From the NCBI GenBank assembly GCA_945897865.1, contig CAMDHJ010000007.1, positions 1 to 52,878 on the forward strand: a DNA stretch of 52,878 nt. The letters run 5' to 3'. Of this stretch, positions 34,501 to 41,241 are shown one piece after another. How positions within the stretch are numbered: the stretch's first letter is position 1; each line of letters starts with the position of its first letter. This stretch comes from Tepidiphilus sp. J10. Lineage in GTDB: Bacteria > Pseudomonadota > Gammaproteobacteria > Burkholderiales > Thiobacillaceae. The notes under the pieces were generated by a model, which was not told where the DNA came from, made no database searches, and saw only the letters and a list, made by a program, of their open reading frames with translations. The position numbers were made by a program, and so were the translations under genes.

Positions 34501-34657
34501 GGGTGTCGGTGGACATGCCGGAGAAGAATTCCTGAAACGCCGCCAGCCCGCCGGCCGATGCGCCAATGCCGACGATGGGGAAGTTGGCGTCGGGAGTATT
34601 GATCGGAATGACCAATGATTCAGGCCGGGTTAATTTCGCTGCGTTGCTCTTATTCAT
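31595..34657 (-). CDS. CheB-CheR-PAS fusion protein (chemotaxis-type methylesterase/methyltransferase)
   Basis: 1,020 residues. CheB-like methylesterase with Ser in GIGASAGGLAAFQEFF, His in VQHLAPDHKSI and Asp in LTGTGSDGTLGLRA. CheR-like methyltransferase with HRRIERRMAVHRIEAIDGYV, SPGCSTGEEAYSIAMLLLEY and LISCRNLLIYMG. A long coiled coil of NEEL heptads (about 690-760) leads to two PAS domains. The start at 34657 is preferred (GGATGAAG upstream; family-like length); an in-frame ATG at 34756 exists and was probably the original start before a repeat entered the junction. It could modify receptor-like proteins or sense signals independently. It belongs to the PLD-to-transglutaminase operon. 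Confidence 0.92.
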   Translation of the reverse strand: MNKSNAAKLTRPESLVIPINTPDANFPIVGIGASAGGLAAFQEFFSGMSTDTQPGMAFVLVQHLAPDHKSILSELIQHHTPLQVFEVVDGMTVLPDCVYIIPPNRDMAFLNGALHLLEPAAPPGHRLPIDFFFRSLAQDQRERGICIVLTGTGSDGTLGLRAIKAEGGMVMAQRLDSAEYDGMPRSAIATGLVDYELSPAEMPAQLIAYAAYAYGKFPRLATALAPNAENVLKKIFVLVRAQTGHDFSQYKPSTLHRRIERRMAVHRIEAIDGYVKYLQQTPAEVDALFHDLMIGVTQFFRDPEAFQALEQDIIPRLFAGKPAGGVIRVWSPGCSTGEEAYSIAMLLLEYMQALKQNYTVQIFATDIDSQAIATARAGRYPANIAADLSAQRLAHFFTAEADGSAYRIHKVLRDMLVFSEQDVIKDPPFSKLDLISCRNLLIYMGSELQHKLLALFHYALNPGGLLFLGTSESVGEFGELFGVLDRKAKFYQRREDGHEGHGGRRTAMGRLLSPMAGRDAAQPWVVKKSIIPAKPPLRELTEQALLRQLAPVAALVNGQGDILYLHGRTGLYLELAPGEAGINNILKMAREGLRRDLTIALHKAARTAEIVQCPGLLVKTNSHYTPFNLIICPLAKDATASTEAPLYLVILAEAQIGLEQVQQAALSVIAGVESSDNPNDPAANSDPRIAALKQELRAKEEYLQTTNEELETANENLKSSNEEMQSVNEELQSANEELETSREELQSVNEELITVNAELQTKVTDLSRANNDMNNLLAGSGVGTVFVDHQLRILRSTPEARAIINLIPGDEGRPVAHIVSNLVGYDRLVADVQVVLDTLIPQEVDVKTTAGKWYTMRILPYRTLDNVIEGAVITFVDITEMVRTREALQKANEVLRLAVVVRDAHDAITVQDLDGRMLAWNPGAVRMYGWSEAEALEMNVRDRTPPALREAAMERVHQLSQAEILEPFRTQRITKNGTAVDVWMTATALLNEAGKMYAIATTERARETKPEELKLQKGAD

Positions 34658-34747
34658 GACTTCATCCCGGCGCCTGGCTGGCGCACTGCCGTTCGATAGT
34701 ACTCCATCGAATTTCGCCGGCTGCTTGAGTGCTTCGCCGCTGCGTGT

Positions 34748-34892
34748 CAGGTTCATAGCCAGCTTGCGTAGGACGGGTGAGCCGGCGTCCTTTTGCCGGC
34801 GTTATCCGCCGCATGAGCAACATCCGGCGGAAGGCGCGATAAGGCCGCTTTTCCGCCCGACGTGTTTCGCTACCGGGCAGGTTCATAGCCAG
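34748..34892. repeat. REPIN-like palindrome family A copy 3 flanked by a 15-bp direct repeat
   Basis: The direct repeat CAGGTTCATAGCCAG occurs at 34748-34762 and 34878-34892. Between them, from GTAGGACGGG at 34768 to about 34861, lies a family A palindrome (GTAG head, GCCGGCG arms, CCGGCGGAAGGCGC, GCTTTTCCGCCC). One direct-repeat copy contains the stop codon of the phospholipase D gene and the other the upstream ATG of the CheB-CheR frame, so the insertion split what was an ATGA overlap. Confidence 0.75.
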
Positions 34893-36292
34893 TACTCCCA
34901 GACCCGGGCGAACCACTCCTTCAGGCGCGGATTGAGCCCGCGCTTGCGCCACTGCTCCAAAGTGATTTCATCGGACATCGCCAGATCCTTGGCAAACATC
35001 GCCTGCACCTGTTTGCCGAACGCCGAGCCGAGCACCACAGCATTCAACTCGTGGTTGTGCAGGAAGCTGCGCCAGTCCAGGTTGGTCGAGCCGACCGTGG
35101 CCCAGACGCCGTCGATCAGCGCCGTCTTGGAATGCAGGATGACACCGCGCCGCTCGAAGATTTTCACGCCCGCGCGCAACAGCCGCGCGTAGTAGCCGCG
35201 CCCGGCGTGGAACACCAGCCAGGAATCGGTTCGGCTTGGCAGGATCAGGGTGACGCCGACGCCACGCCGGGCGGCGGCTTCGAGCGCTGCGAGCAATTGC
35301 GGGTCGGGAACGAAATAGGCGTTGGTGATATGCACGCTGGTTTCGGCGCTGCCGATCGCCGAAAGCAGCGTGGCATAGATCAGGCTGAATGGTTCTTCGG
35401 ACGAACTGCCGATCGCGCGCACCACTTGGTCGCCGGCGATTTTGGGCGGCGGAAAGTAGTTCTTCTCGGCCAGCGGCGCGCCCTTCTGGTTTTCCCAGGC
35501 GCTGATGAATAGTTTCTGGAACTCGGCCACTACCGGCCCTTGCAGTTGCAGGTCGGTATCGCGCCAGGCCAGGCGGCCGTCGGGTCCGCGGTCGGGCTTG
35601 AGACGTAACCGCTTGCTGAACGAACCACCAGAGTAGACGCTGCTGATGTTGATGCCGCCGAGAAACGCTGTGCTGCCATCGACGATCAGCAACTTGCGGT
35701 GGTCGCGCTGATTCAGCGTCCATTCCTTGCGCGTCTCCAAAGGGTTGATCGGATTGAATTCGAGTACCTGGATGCCGCTGTCGGTCAGTTGCTGGAAGAA
35801 GTCCGTCGGGGTGTCAATGGTGCCGACACTGTCGTGCATCAGGTTGACCTGCACGCCCTGTTGTTGCTTGGCGATCAATGCCTGGGCGAAACGCTGGCCG
35901 ATCTCGTCGTCGTCCAGGATGTAGGTTTCCAGGTTGATATGGTCCACCGCCGCGTCGATAGCCGCGAACATCGCCTGATAGGTGGCCGGACCGTCCTGCA
36001 ACAACCGCACATCGTTGCCGGTGGTCAGCGGACTGCCGACGATGGATTCTTCGACCGCCAGGTGGCGCTCGAAGATGCCGGTCTCCACACTGTGACTTTC
36101 CAGCCGACCGAGAATCGCCTTGGTTTGCGCCACCGACAGCGCGCCACGCGCGCCTTCCATCTGCACCGGCAGGCCGGGATGCCGCGCCAGATCGGGCACG
36201 ATCTTCGGCAAGCTGCTGCAACCCGCCAGCAGGAGCAGTGAGATGGCCAGCCATCGGCACGCGGGCAGAAAATTCAGGAACGACGAGATCAT
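34883..36292 (-). CDS. Phospholipase D / cardiolipin synthase-like lipoprotein
   Basis: 469 residues from ATG 36292, with GGAGG four bases before it. A lipoprotein signal (LAISLLLLAGCSSLP) suggests membrane attachment. Two HxKxxxxD motifs are intact: RDHRKLLIVDGSTAFLGG near 197 and LHSKTALIDGVWATVGSTN near 387, as in cardiolipin synthase and secreted PLD enzymes. The middle of the protein, with LINLETYILDDDEIGQRFAQ-like sequence, is also typical of ClsA/ClsB. It likely transfers phosphatidyl groups or hydrolyses phospholipid. It leads the minus-strand operon that continues with CheB-CheR and the c-di-GMP genes. Confidence 0.9.
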   Translation of the reverse strand: MISSFLNFLPACRWLAISLLLLAGCSSLPKIVPDLARHPGLPVQMEGARGALSVAQTKAILGRLESHSVETGIFERHLAVEESIVGSPLTTGNDVRLLQDGPATYQAMFAAIDAAVDHINLETYILDDDEIGQRFAQALIAKQQQGVQVNLMHDSVGTIDTPTDFFQQLTDSGIQVLEFNPINPLETRKEWTLNQRDHRKLLIVDGSTAFLGGINISSVYSGGSFSKRLRLKPDRGPDGRLAWRDTDLQLQGPVVAEFQKLFISAWENQKGAPLAEKNYFPPPKIAGDQVVRAIGSSSEEPFSLIYATLLSAIGSAETSVHITNAYFVPDPQLLAALEAAARRGVGVTLILPSRTDSWLVFHAGRGYYARLLRAGVKIFERRGVILHSKTALIDGVWATVGSTNLDWRSFLHNHELNAVVLGSAFGKQVQAMFAKDLAMSDEITLEQWRKRGLNPRLKEWFARVWEYWL

Positions 36293-36455
36293 CAAGCCTC
36301 CAGCAATTCATTGCGCAGCCGACCGACCCTGGGCTCCCACCTGCGCGGGAGCGTCGGATTCACGGAAATAGCGATCCGACTCAATAACCGACCGGTCCGA
36401 TCCGGATGCCGCAATCAGTACATGGATAGCTTGTACCGAATACCCAAGCAGTTCA

Positions 36456-36469
36456 GTTCGTTAGCGAAC
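36456..36469 (+). promoter_or_regulatory. GTnCG-N4-CGnAC dyad, site 5
   Basis: Context CAGTTCGTTAGCGAACACA, the most symmetric copy (GTTCG-TTAG-CGAAC). It is 246 bp upstream of the crystallin-like gene and about 165 bp upstream of the divergent PLD gene, so either could be the target. Confidence 0.5.
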
Positions 36470-36530
36470 ACAAGGAATTACAAAGACGGCGATTGACTGC
36501 GCCTGGCGCGAACCGCGCAGGAAATCGTGC

Positions 36531-36549
36531 CGCAAGCGGACGCTCCTAC
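36531..36549 (-). repeat. GTAG-headed repeat, family C copy 2
   Basis: Exact reverse complement of the 19-bp sequence at 7807-7825; the CTAC end is at 36549. The surrounding 40 bp (GCGCGAACCGCGC) contain a short palindrome that may belong to the element. Confidence 0.6.
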
Positions 36550-36714
36550 TCCCTGTTTCACCTTCGCGGGGGCGATACCGATTCGCTATGTTCGTGCCCG
36601 CACAGACTGCGGCGCAAAGACTCGCAATGATGGTTGCCTGATTGCCTCGACGGTCGGGGTCGCAATCCCGTCAACCTCGGCTTCAGACCTATCTTTATCC
36701 CTCAGGAGAAATTC

Positions 36715-37638
36715 ATGAATGCAATTTTGAGAAACGCGCTGGCGCTGGCCGGTGTGGCTTTCGCCACTCAAGCGGCTGCGGAAGTCACTTTTTACGAACG
36801 TGAAGACTTCAAAGGTCGATCCTTCAATACCGAACAACAGATCGAAAATTTCAAAAAAATTGGCTTCAATGACCGCGCTTCGTCAGTCGTGGTTGACCGT
36901 GACTGGTGGCAGGTTTGCGAAGATGCCCGGTTTGAGGGACGCTGCGTCTTCCTGCGTCCGGGTAAATATGCCTCGTTGGGCGATATGGGCTTGAACAACA
37001 GTGTTTCATCGGTGCGGCTGATGAGCCATATCCAAAATGGTAATGGTCATCCCATGGCCAAACCTCATAACAACCCCTATTTGCAGCAGCCCAGCGTGGC
37101 AGCGGATCAGCATCAGCGCTCCGATGCGCGCAATTTTGGCAACTCTCATCCGAATGCAAATCCCTATCTGACCAGGCCGGCAGCACCCTACGATTTTCAC
37201 CGCCGCTACAACGAGCGGACTTACGAAGCGAACGTCACGTCGGTGCGCGCGGTAGTCGGACCGCCCGAGCAGCGCTGCTGGGTCGAACGCGAACAAGTCG
37301 TGCAGGAAAAATCTCGCTCAAACGCCCCCGGGGCGATTGTCGGCGCCTTGATCGGTGGCGTCCTCGGCCACCAGTTCGGCGGCGGCAGCGGCCAGGACCT
37401 TGCCACGGCCGGTGGCGCGGTAGGCGGTGCCTTGCTGGGCGCCAACATCAATCGCGACCGTAACGAACAGGAGGTGGTAACCCAGGATGTTCAGCATTGC
37501 GCCAACACCCACCGCTATGCCAAACCCGAATACTGGGATGTCAGCTACACCTTCCGTGGCCGCGAACATCGCCTGCAGATGACCGCCAATCCGGGCCCCA
37601 GCGTCACCGTCAACGAGCTCGGCGAACCCAGGGAATAA
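36715..37638 (+). CDS. Secreted beta/gamma-crystallin-like and glycine-zipper 2TM protein
   Basis: 307 residues. Signal peptide (ALALAGVAFATQAAA), then a beta/gamma-crystallin-like module at about 23-102 (VTFYEREDFKGRSFNTEQQI, WWQVCEDARFEGRCVFLRPG, NNSVSSVRLM). A His/Asn/Pro-rich spacer follows. At about 205-250 is a glycine-zipper 2TM segment (GAIVGALIGGVLGHQFGGGS, GGAVGGALLGANI). It ends in a short beta region (HRYAKPEYWDVSYTFRGREH). Crystallin motifs can bind calcium; the glycine zipper anchors such proteins in the outer envelope. AGGAGA precedes the ATG; a longer in-frame start at 36634 only adds unrelated residues. Confidence 0.85.
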   Translation: MNAILRNALALAGVAFATQAAAEVTFYEREDFKGRSFNTEQQIENFKKIGFNDRASSVVVDRDWWQVCEDARFEGRCVFLRPGKYASLGDMGLNNSVSSVRLMSHIQNGNGHPMAKPHNNPYLQQPSVAADQHQRSDARNFGNSHPNANPYLTRPAAPYDFHRRYNERTYEANVTSVRAVVGPPEQRCWVEREQVVQEKSRSNAPGAIVGALIGGVLGHQFGGGSGQDLATAGGAVGGALLGANINRDRNEQEVVTQDVQHCANTHRYAKPEYWDVSYTFRGREHRLQMTANPGPSVTVNELGEPRE

Positions 37639-37657
37639 GCCAAAGGGTGCAAATGCA

Positions 37658-37685
37658 GCGAAACGGCCCTGCGGGGCCGTTTCGC
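37658..37685 (+). terminator. Rho-independent-type hairpin after the crystallin-like gene
   Basis: Perfect 12-bp stem (GCGAAACGGCCC / GGGCCGTTTCGC) with a TGCG loop, 20 bp after the stop. The U-tract is weak (TTGCG follows). Confidence 0.7.
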
Positions 37686-37735
37686 TTGCGTGCGGCGGAA
37701 GAAGAGCGGGCAGCAGCGCGAAACCGTCGTGTCAT

Positions 37736-37749
37736 GTTCGCCAACGCAC
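37736..37749 (+). promoter_or_regulatory. GTnCG-N4-CGnAC dyad, site 6
   Basis: Context ATGTTCGCCAACGCACCGA, 153 bp upstream of the CsbD gene. The right flank ACCGA is shared with sites 4 and 7. Confidence 0.6.
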
Positions 37750-37902
37750 CGACTAACGCCGGATTTGCGATCAGCCTGCAATCTGCATCCGGAATTCCAG
37801 AATCAGTCAGGCCTGCCGCTGTCCTATGTGCAACGGCCTGCGGCGACGAAGGATGCTCGATGGGCGATTCCGCCGGTCGAATGCAAACACAAGGAGATTG
37901 AA

Positions 37903-38106
37903 ATGAACTGGGATATCGCTGAAGGCAACTGGAACCAATTCAGAGGCAAAGTGAAAGCGCAGTGGGGCAAACTGACCGACGACCATCTCGATGTAATCGC
38001 CGGCAAGCGCATCGAGCTGACGGGCAAGATTCAGGAAGCTTATGGCATCACAAAAGATGAAGCCGAAAAGCAGATCAAGCAGTTTGAAGAGAGCAGCAAG
38101 GACTGA
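37903..38106 (+). CDS. CsbD-family stress protein
   Basis: 67 residues, a full CsbD domain: MNWDIAEGNWNQFRGKVKAQ, WGKLTDDHLDVIAGKR and QEAYGITKDEAEKQIKQFEE, predicted to be mostly helical and soluble. CsbD proteins are general stress proteins of unknown biochemical function, often strongly induced in stationary phase. AAGGAG lies before the ATG at 37903. A dyad site lies 153 bp upstream. It is the first of three closely spaced plus-strand small genes. Confidence 0.95.
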   Translation: MNWDIAEGNWNQFRGKVKAQWGKLTDDHLDVIAGKRIELTGKIQEAYGITKDEAEKQIKQFEESSKD

Positions 38107-38196
38107 CTTGCAATCCACGCTCTCCGGCCTTGATCTGGGCGCGGCACGTCGCCGTGAACAGCATCGGGGCCGCCTATTCCTGAAAGGACTTTATGC

Positions 38197-38403
38197 ATGA
38201 CGAGTCTTGCCCATTTGATCCCGGCGCCAGGAGCCTACAGCGGCATATGCCCCTGCTGCAGCGGCGCGGCACACCGCGTCCAACGGCGACCGTTCGATCG
38301 CTTCGTCAATTTTTTCATGCCGGTCTACCGCTTCCGCTGCGGCTCCCTCGGCTGCAGTTGGGAAGGCAATCTGCGGGTGCAGCGGGAATCCGCGTTGAAA
38401 TAG
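38197..38403 (+). CDS. 68-residue Cys-rich protein, possible zinc ribbon
   Basis: The sequence contains YSGICPCCSGAAHR and, about 25 residues later, YRFRCGSLGCSWEG: five Cys in a CPCC plus C-x4-C arrangement like a zinc ribbon. The middle RPFDRFVNFFMPVYRFRC is hydrophobic-aromatic. No signal peptide. AAAGGA lies upstream at a rather long spacing, and a second ATG in another frame lies four bases before. I do not recognise the family. Dense Cys and its place between two stress genes make it a plausible real gene. Confidence 0.6.
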   Translation: MTSLAHLIPAPGAYSGICPCCSGAAHRVQRRPFDRFVNFFMPVYRFRCGSLGCSWEGNLRVQRESALK

Positions 38404-38517
38404 GCATGCTGCCATGCACGCCATCCCAACCACTATCCGGCTTGACCTGATCCCTGATCGACCGCTTGAAGTTCGCCCTGCGGCTTCGCACCCGCACAAG
38501 AAAAATAATTTCGTTAT

Positions 38518-38531
38518 GTGCGGAAGCGTAC
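38518..38531 (+). promoter_or_regulatory. GTnCG-N4-CGnAC dyad, site 7
   Basis: Context ATGTGCGGAAGCGTACCGA preceded by TTATGT, 90 bp upstream of the BON lipoprotein start. Confidence 0.5.
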
Positions 38532-38621
38532 CGAGCGCCCCGCCCTATCCCTCTACGCTGCCAATCAGGTTCCGACAGCGTGCTGGAGAAACCCTTTATT
38601 ACAACCATCTGGAGAATCACC

Positions 38622-38948
38622 ATGAAACAAGTCAACAAATACCTTTCCGCTGTTTTCCTGGCCACTGCAGTGACCTTTACGATGGGCTCCGTCGTGGGTT
38701 GCTCATCCACGCCGACGACTGAAGGCGCCGGCCAGTACATCGATGACAGCGTCATCACCGGCAAGGTCAAGGCAGCGCTGTTTGAGAATGACCTGACCAA
38801 GGCGACCGAAATCAACGTCGAGACCTTCAAGGGTGTCGTCCAGTTGAGCGGCTTCGTCAGTTCGCAGGCCTCGGCAAACAAGGCGGTTGAACTGGCGCGC
38901 AACGTCGGCGGTGTGAAGGGCGTCACCAACGATATGCGTCTCAAGTAA
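38622..38948 (+). CDS. BON-domain lipoprotein (OsmY-like, short)
   Basis: 108 residues. A lipoprotein signal with Cys in SVVGCSSTP (about residue 27) is followed by one BON domain (IDDSVITGKVKAALFENDLT, FKGVVQLSGFVSSQ, VGGVKGVTNDMRLK). GGAGA precedes the ATG at 38622; the frame is open upstream to 38466 but without family similarity. Likely envelope-stress protein binding phospholipids. It shares its domain type with the lipoprotein at 11040-11462 and carries an upstream dyad. Confidence 0.9.
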   Translation: MKQVNKYLSAVFLATAVTFTMGSVVGCSSTPTTEGAGQYIDDSVITGKVKAALFENDLTKATEINVETFKGVVQLSGFVSSQASANKAVELARNVGGVKGVTNDMRLK

Positions 38949-39010
38949 GTCAACTCAATAACCGCAGTTGGCGTGGAATGATGTGAAATTTCAATTGCTT
39001 GCGTTAAGGA

Positions 39011-39070
39011 TGCAGGTGCAGATTCATTCGCACGCAAGCTGTTGATTGTGCGAATAAATTCGCACCTACA
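39011..39070. repeat. REPIN-like palindrome, family D copy 1
   Basis: Right arm GTGCGAATAAATTCGCACC, ending CCTACA, and an inverted left arm TGCAGGTGCAGATTCATTCG. Each arm is itself palindromic around GAATnnATTC. It lies just before the BrkB frame. Confidence 0.7.
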
Positions 39071-39090
39071 GTCGGGCCAACTGCAACCGT

Positions 39091-40065
39091 TTGGAGGCTG
39101 TTTTGCAACCTCAATTCCAGCGTGAGTCTGAGGGTAGATACGAATCCATTCGAACAATCAAGCGTGGCTGTACGAATGCATTCGCACCTGCACAATGGAT
39201 CAGGCGTTTTCAGATCGTCCTGATCCAGTCCCTGAAATCCTGGTTTGATCATCGGGCTGACAGCAAGGGCGCCGCGCTGGCTTTCTATACCTTGTTTTCC
39301 ATCACGCCGATCCTGGTGCTGGCGATCGCGTTCGCCGGCTATTTCTTCGGCGCGGAGGCGGCGCAGGGCGAGATCGTCGCCCAGGTGGAAGGCTTGATCG
39401 GGCCGAATGGCGCGCAGGCTGTGCAAGCCCTGCTGGCCGGCGCGCGCAACCCCGCTTCCGGCCTGATCGCGACGCTGGTCGCCAGCGTGCTGCTGCTGCT
39501 CGCCGCCACCAGTGTCTTTGTCGAGTTGAAGGGCAGTCTGGATGAGTTGTGGGGCATTGAAGAATCGAGCCGGTCGGTTTTCCGCATCTTGGTGCGAACC
39601 CGGCTGCTGTCGTTCGGTCTGGTGCTGGTGCTGGCCTTTCTGCTGCTGGTCTCGCTGGTGATCAGCGCCGTGCTGGCCATGTTCGAACGCTATGCCGGCG
39701 AAATATGGGGCGGTTCGTATGAAATGCTCACAACCACCACATCGGGTATTTCTTTCGCGGTCATCGCCGGTCTGTTCGCGGTGATCTACAAGACGCTGCC
39801 GGATGCGCCGCTGTCCTGGCGCGACGTCTGGATCGGCGCACTGTTCACGGCCGGGCTGTTCAGCCTGGGCAAATATGCCATCGGCCTCTACCTGGGCAAC
39901 AGTGGTGTCGCTTCCAGCTTCGGCGCCGCCGGGTCGCTGATCGCCTTGCTGCTCTGGGTGTATTACTCGGCGCAGATTTTCTTTCTCGGGGCGGAATTCA
40001 CTCGCCAGTACGCACTGGGGTTCGGCAGCCTGCAGCCGGCGCCGCCCGATCCAAAAGGTGGATAG
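39091..40065 (+). CDS. YihY/BrkB-family inner-membrane protein
   Basis: Up to 324 residues. Six transmembrane segments with the family signature DSKGAALAFYTLFSITPILV, then FVELKGSLDELWGI, FAVIAGLFAVIYKTLPDAPL, WRDVWIGALFTAGLF and SFGAAGSLIALLLWVYYSAQ. Despite early claims BrkB is not RNase BN; its role is unclear. The start is problematic: no ATG or GTG is in frame before the family region, and the only candidates are TTG codons at 39091 and 39103. Residues about 15-34 come from a palindromic repeat (39134-39192), so the native 5' end may have been replaced. It starts the operon ending in the glucan synthase. Confidence 0.85.
   Translation: MEAVLQPQFQRESEGRYESIRTIKRGCTNAFAPAQWIRRFQIVLIQSLKSWFDHRADSKGAALAFYTLFSITPILVLAIAFAGYFFGAEAAQGEIVAQVEGLIGPNGAQAVQALLAGARNPASGLIATLVASVLLLLAATSVFVELKGSLDELWGIEESSRSVFRILVRTRLLSFGLVLVLAFLLLVSLVISAVLAMFERYAGEIWGGSYEMLTTTTSGISFAVIAGLFAVIYKTLPDAPLSWRDVWIGALFTAGLFSLGKYAIGLYLGNSGVASSFGAAGSLIALLLWVYYSAQIFFLGAEFTRQYALGFGSLQPAPPDPKGG
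39134..39192. repeat. REPIN-like palindrome, family D copy 2, inside the BrkB frame
   Basis: GTAGATACGAATCCATTCG at the left and GTACGAATGCATTCGCACC at the right, an inverted, diverged copy of the element at 39011-39070. It is translated as the variable N-terminus of BrkB. Confidence 0.65.
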
Positions 40066-40067
40066 CC

Positions 40068-41231
40068 ATGCCGGTTGCCATGTCTGAAGCGGAAGTTGCG
40101 CAAAGCAACGAGCCCATTACGCAACCAGCCGCCATCCGCTTGCCGGTCGCCGGACATGGCCTGGCGCTGACCATCCTGGCCACGGTGGCGGTGGTCTTTG
40201 CGCTGGAGTGGGCGCAGAGCTTCGTTATTTCCCTGCTCGTCGGCATCCTGTTCGCCTATACCCTCAACCCACTGGTGGTCTGGCTGGAGCGGATCAAGAT
40301 TCCGCGTGTGGCGGGCGCCACGCTGATCATGGCGGCGGGCGTGGCTGCGCTCGTGCTGGGCAGTTTCGCCTTGCGCGGTCAGGTGCGGACCATCCTCGAA
40401 CAACTGCCGGCGGCGGTGAGCGAGTTGTCGACCGGGGTCGCCAGTCTGCGTCAGGGCCGGGACAGCACGATGCAGAAGATCCAGACCGCCGCCAGCGAAC
40501 TGGAGCAAGCGACCAGCCAGGCAGCCGGCATGGCGATACCGCAGAAACAGCGCGCGACGCGCGTGGTGATCGAGACGCCCGGCTTCAAATTCGGCGATAT
40601 CCTGTGGTCGGGCTCGATGGGGGCGGCCGGGATGATCGGCCAGACCGCCATGGTGTTGTTCCTGACTTATTTTCTTTTGCTCTCCGGCGACACCTATAAG
40701 CGCAAGCTGGTGCGACTCACCGGACCTTCGTTGTCGAACAAGAAGATCGCCGTCCATATCCTCGACGACATCAACGCCTCGATCCAGCGCTACATGCTGA
40801 TGCTGCTGGCGACCAACGTGCTGGTGGGCTTGCTGACCTGGTTCGCATTGCGCTGGATCGGCCTCGATAACGCCGGCGCCTGGGCGGTAGCCGCCGGTTT
40901 GCTCCACGTCATCCCCTACTTCGGTCCGGCCGTTACCGCCGCCGCCATCGGCATGGTCGCCTTCCTGCAGTTCGACAGCCTGACGCCGGCGTTGCTGGCT
41001 GCCGGCGTTTCGCTGCTGATCGCGACCCTCGTCGGCACCTTCATCACCACCTGGCTGACCGGTCGCATCGCCCGCATGAATACCGCGGCGGTGTTCGTTT
41101 CGCTGTTGTTCTGGACCTGGCTCTGGGGTGTCTGGGGCATGTTGCTGAGCATGCCGATCACGGTGCTGATCAAAGTGGTGGCGCAGCATGTCGAGCAACT
41201 TGAACCGGTGGCTGAATTGCTGGGGGACTAA
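40068..41231 (+). CDS. AI-2E-family permease (copy 2)
   Basis: 387 residues. Family layout: N-terminal helix pair (TILATVAVVFALEWAQSFVI, SLLVGILFAYTLNPLVVWLE), a long periplasmic segment (about 100-185, with SELEQATSQAAGMAIP), then NVLVGLLTWFALRWIGLDNA, VIPYFGPAVTAAAIG and the final bundle. It starts 3 bp after the BrkB stop and ends 11 bp before the glucan synthase ATG, so the three form one unit. A role moving a glucan precursor or envelope component is an inference from context only. Distinct from copy 1 (26362-27450) in sequence and operon. Confidence 0.9.
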   Translation: MPVAMSEAEVAQSNEPITQPAAIRLPVAGHGLALTILATVAVVFALEWAQSFVISLLVGILFAYTLNPLVVWLERIKIPRVAGATLIMAAGVAALVLGSFALRGQVRTILEQLPAAVSELSTGVASLRQGRDSTMQKIQTAASELEQATSQAAGMAIPQKQRATRVVIETPGFKFGDILWSGSMGAAGMIGQTAMVLFLTYFLLLSGDTYKRKLVRLTGPSLSNKKIAVHILDDINASIQRYMLMLLATNVLVGLLTWFALRWIGLDNAGAWAVAAGLLHVIPYFGPAVTAAAIGMVAFLQFDSLTPALLAAGVSLLIATLVGTFITTWLTGRIARMNTAAVFVSLLFWTWLWGVWGMLLSMPITVLIKVVAQHVEQLEPVAELLGD

Positions 41232-41241
41232 AGGGCTCACC

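Larger units (their letters stand above)
36293..36714. other. Divergent intergenic region with dyad site 5 and a family C repeat
   Basis: 422 bp between the PLD-like lipoprotein (minus) and the crystallin-like protein (plus). It contains the dyad at 36456-36469 and the repeat at 36531-36549. No gene seen. Confidence 0.55.

Noticed and set aside
32789-34618. A 609-codon plus-strand frame opposite the CheB-CheR gene
   Set aside because: Antisense to a protein with full CheB and CheR motifs; no start signal or family resemblance of its own.
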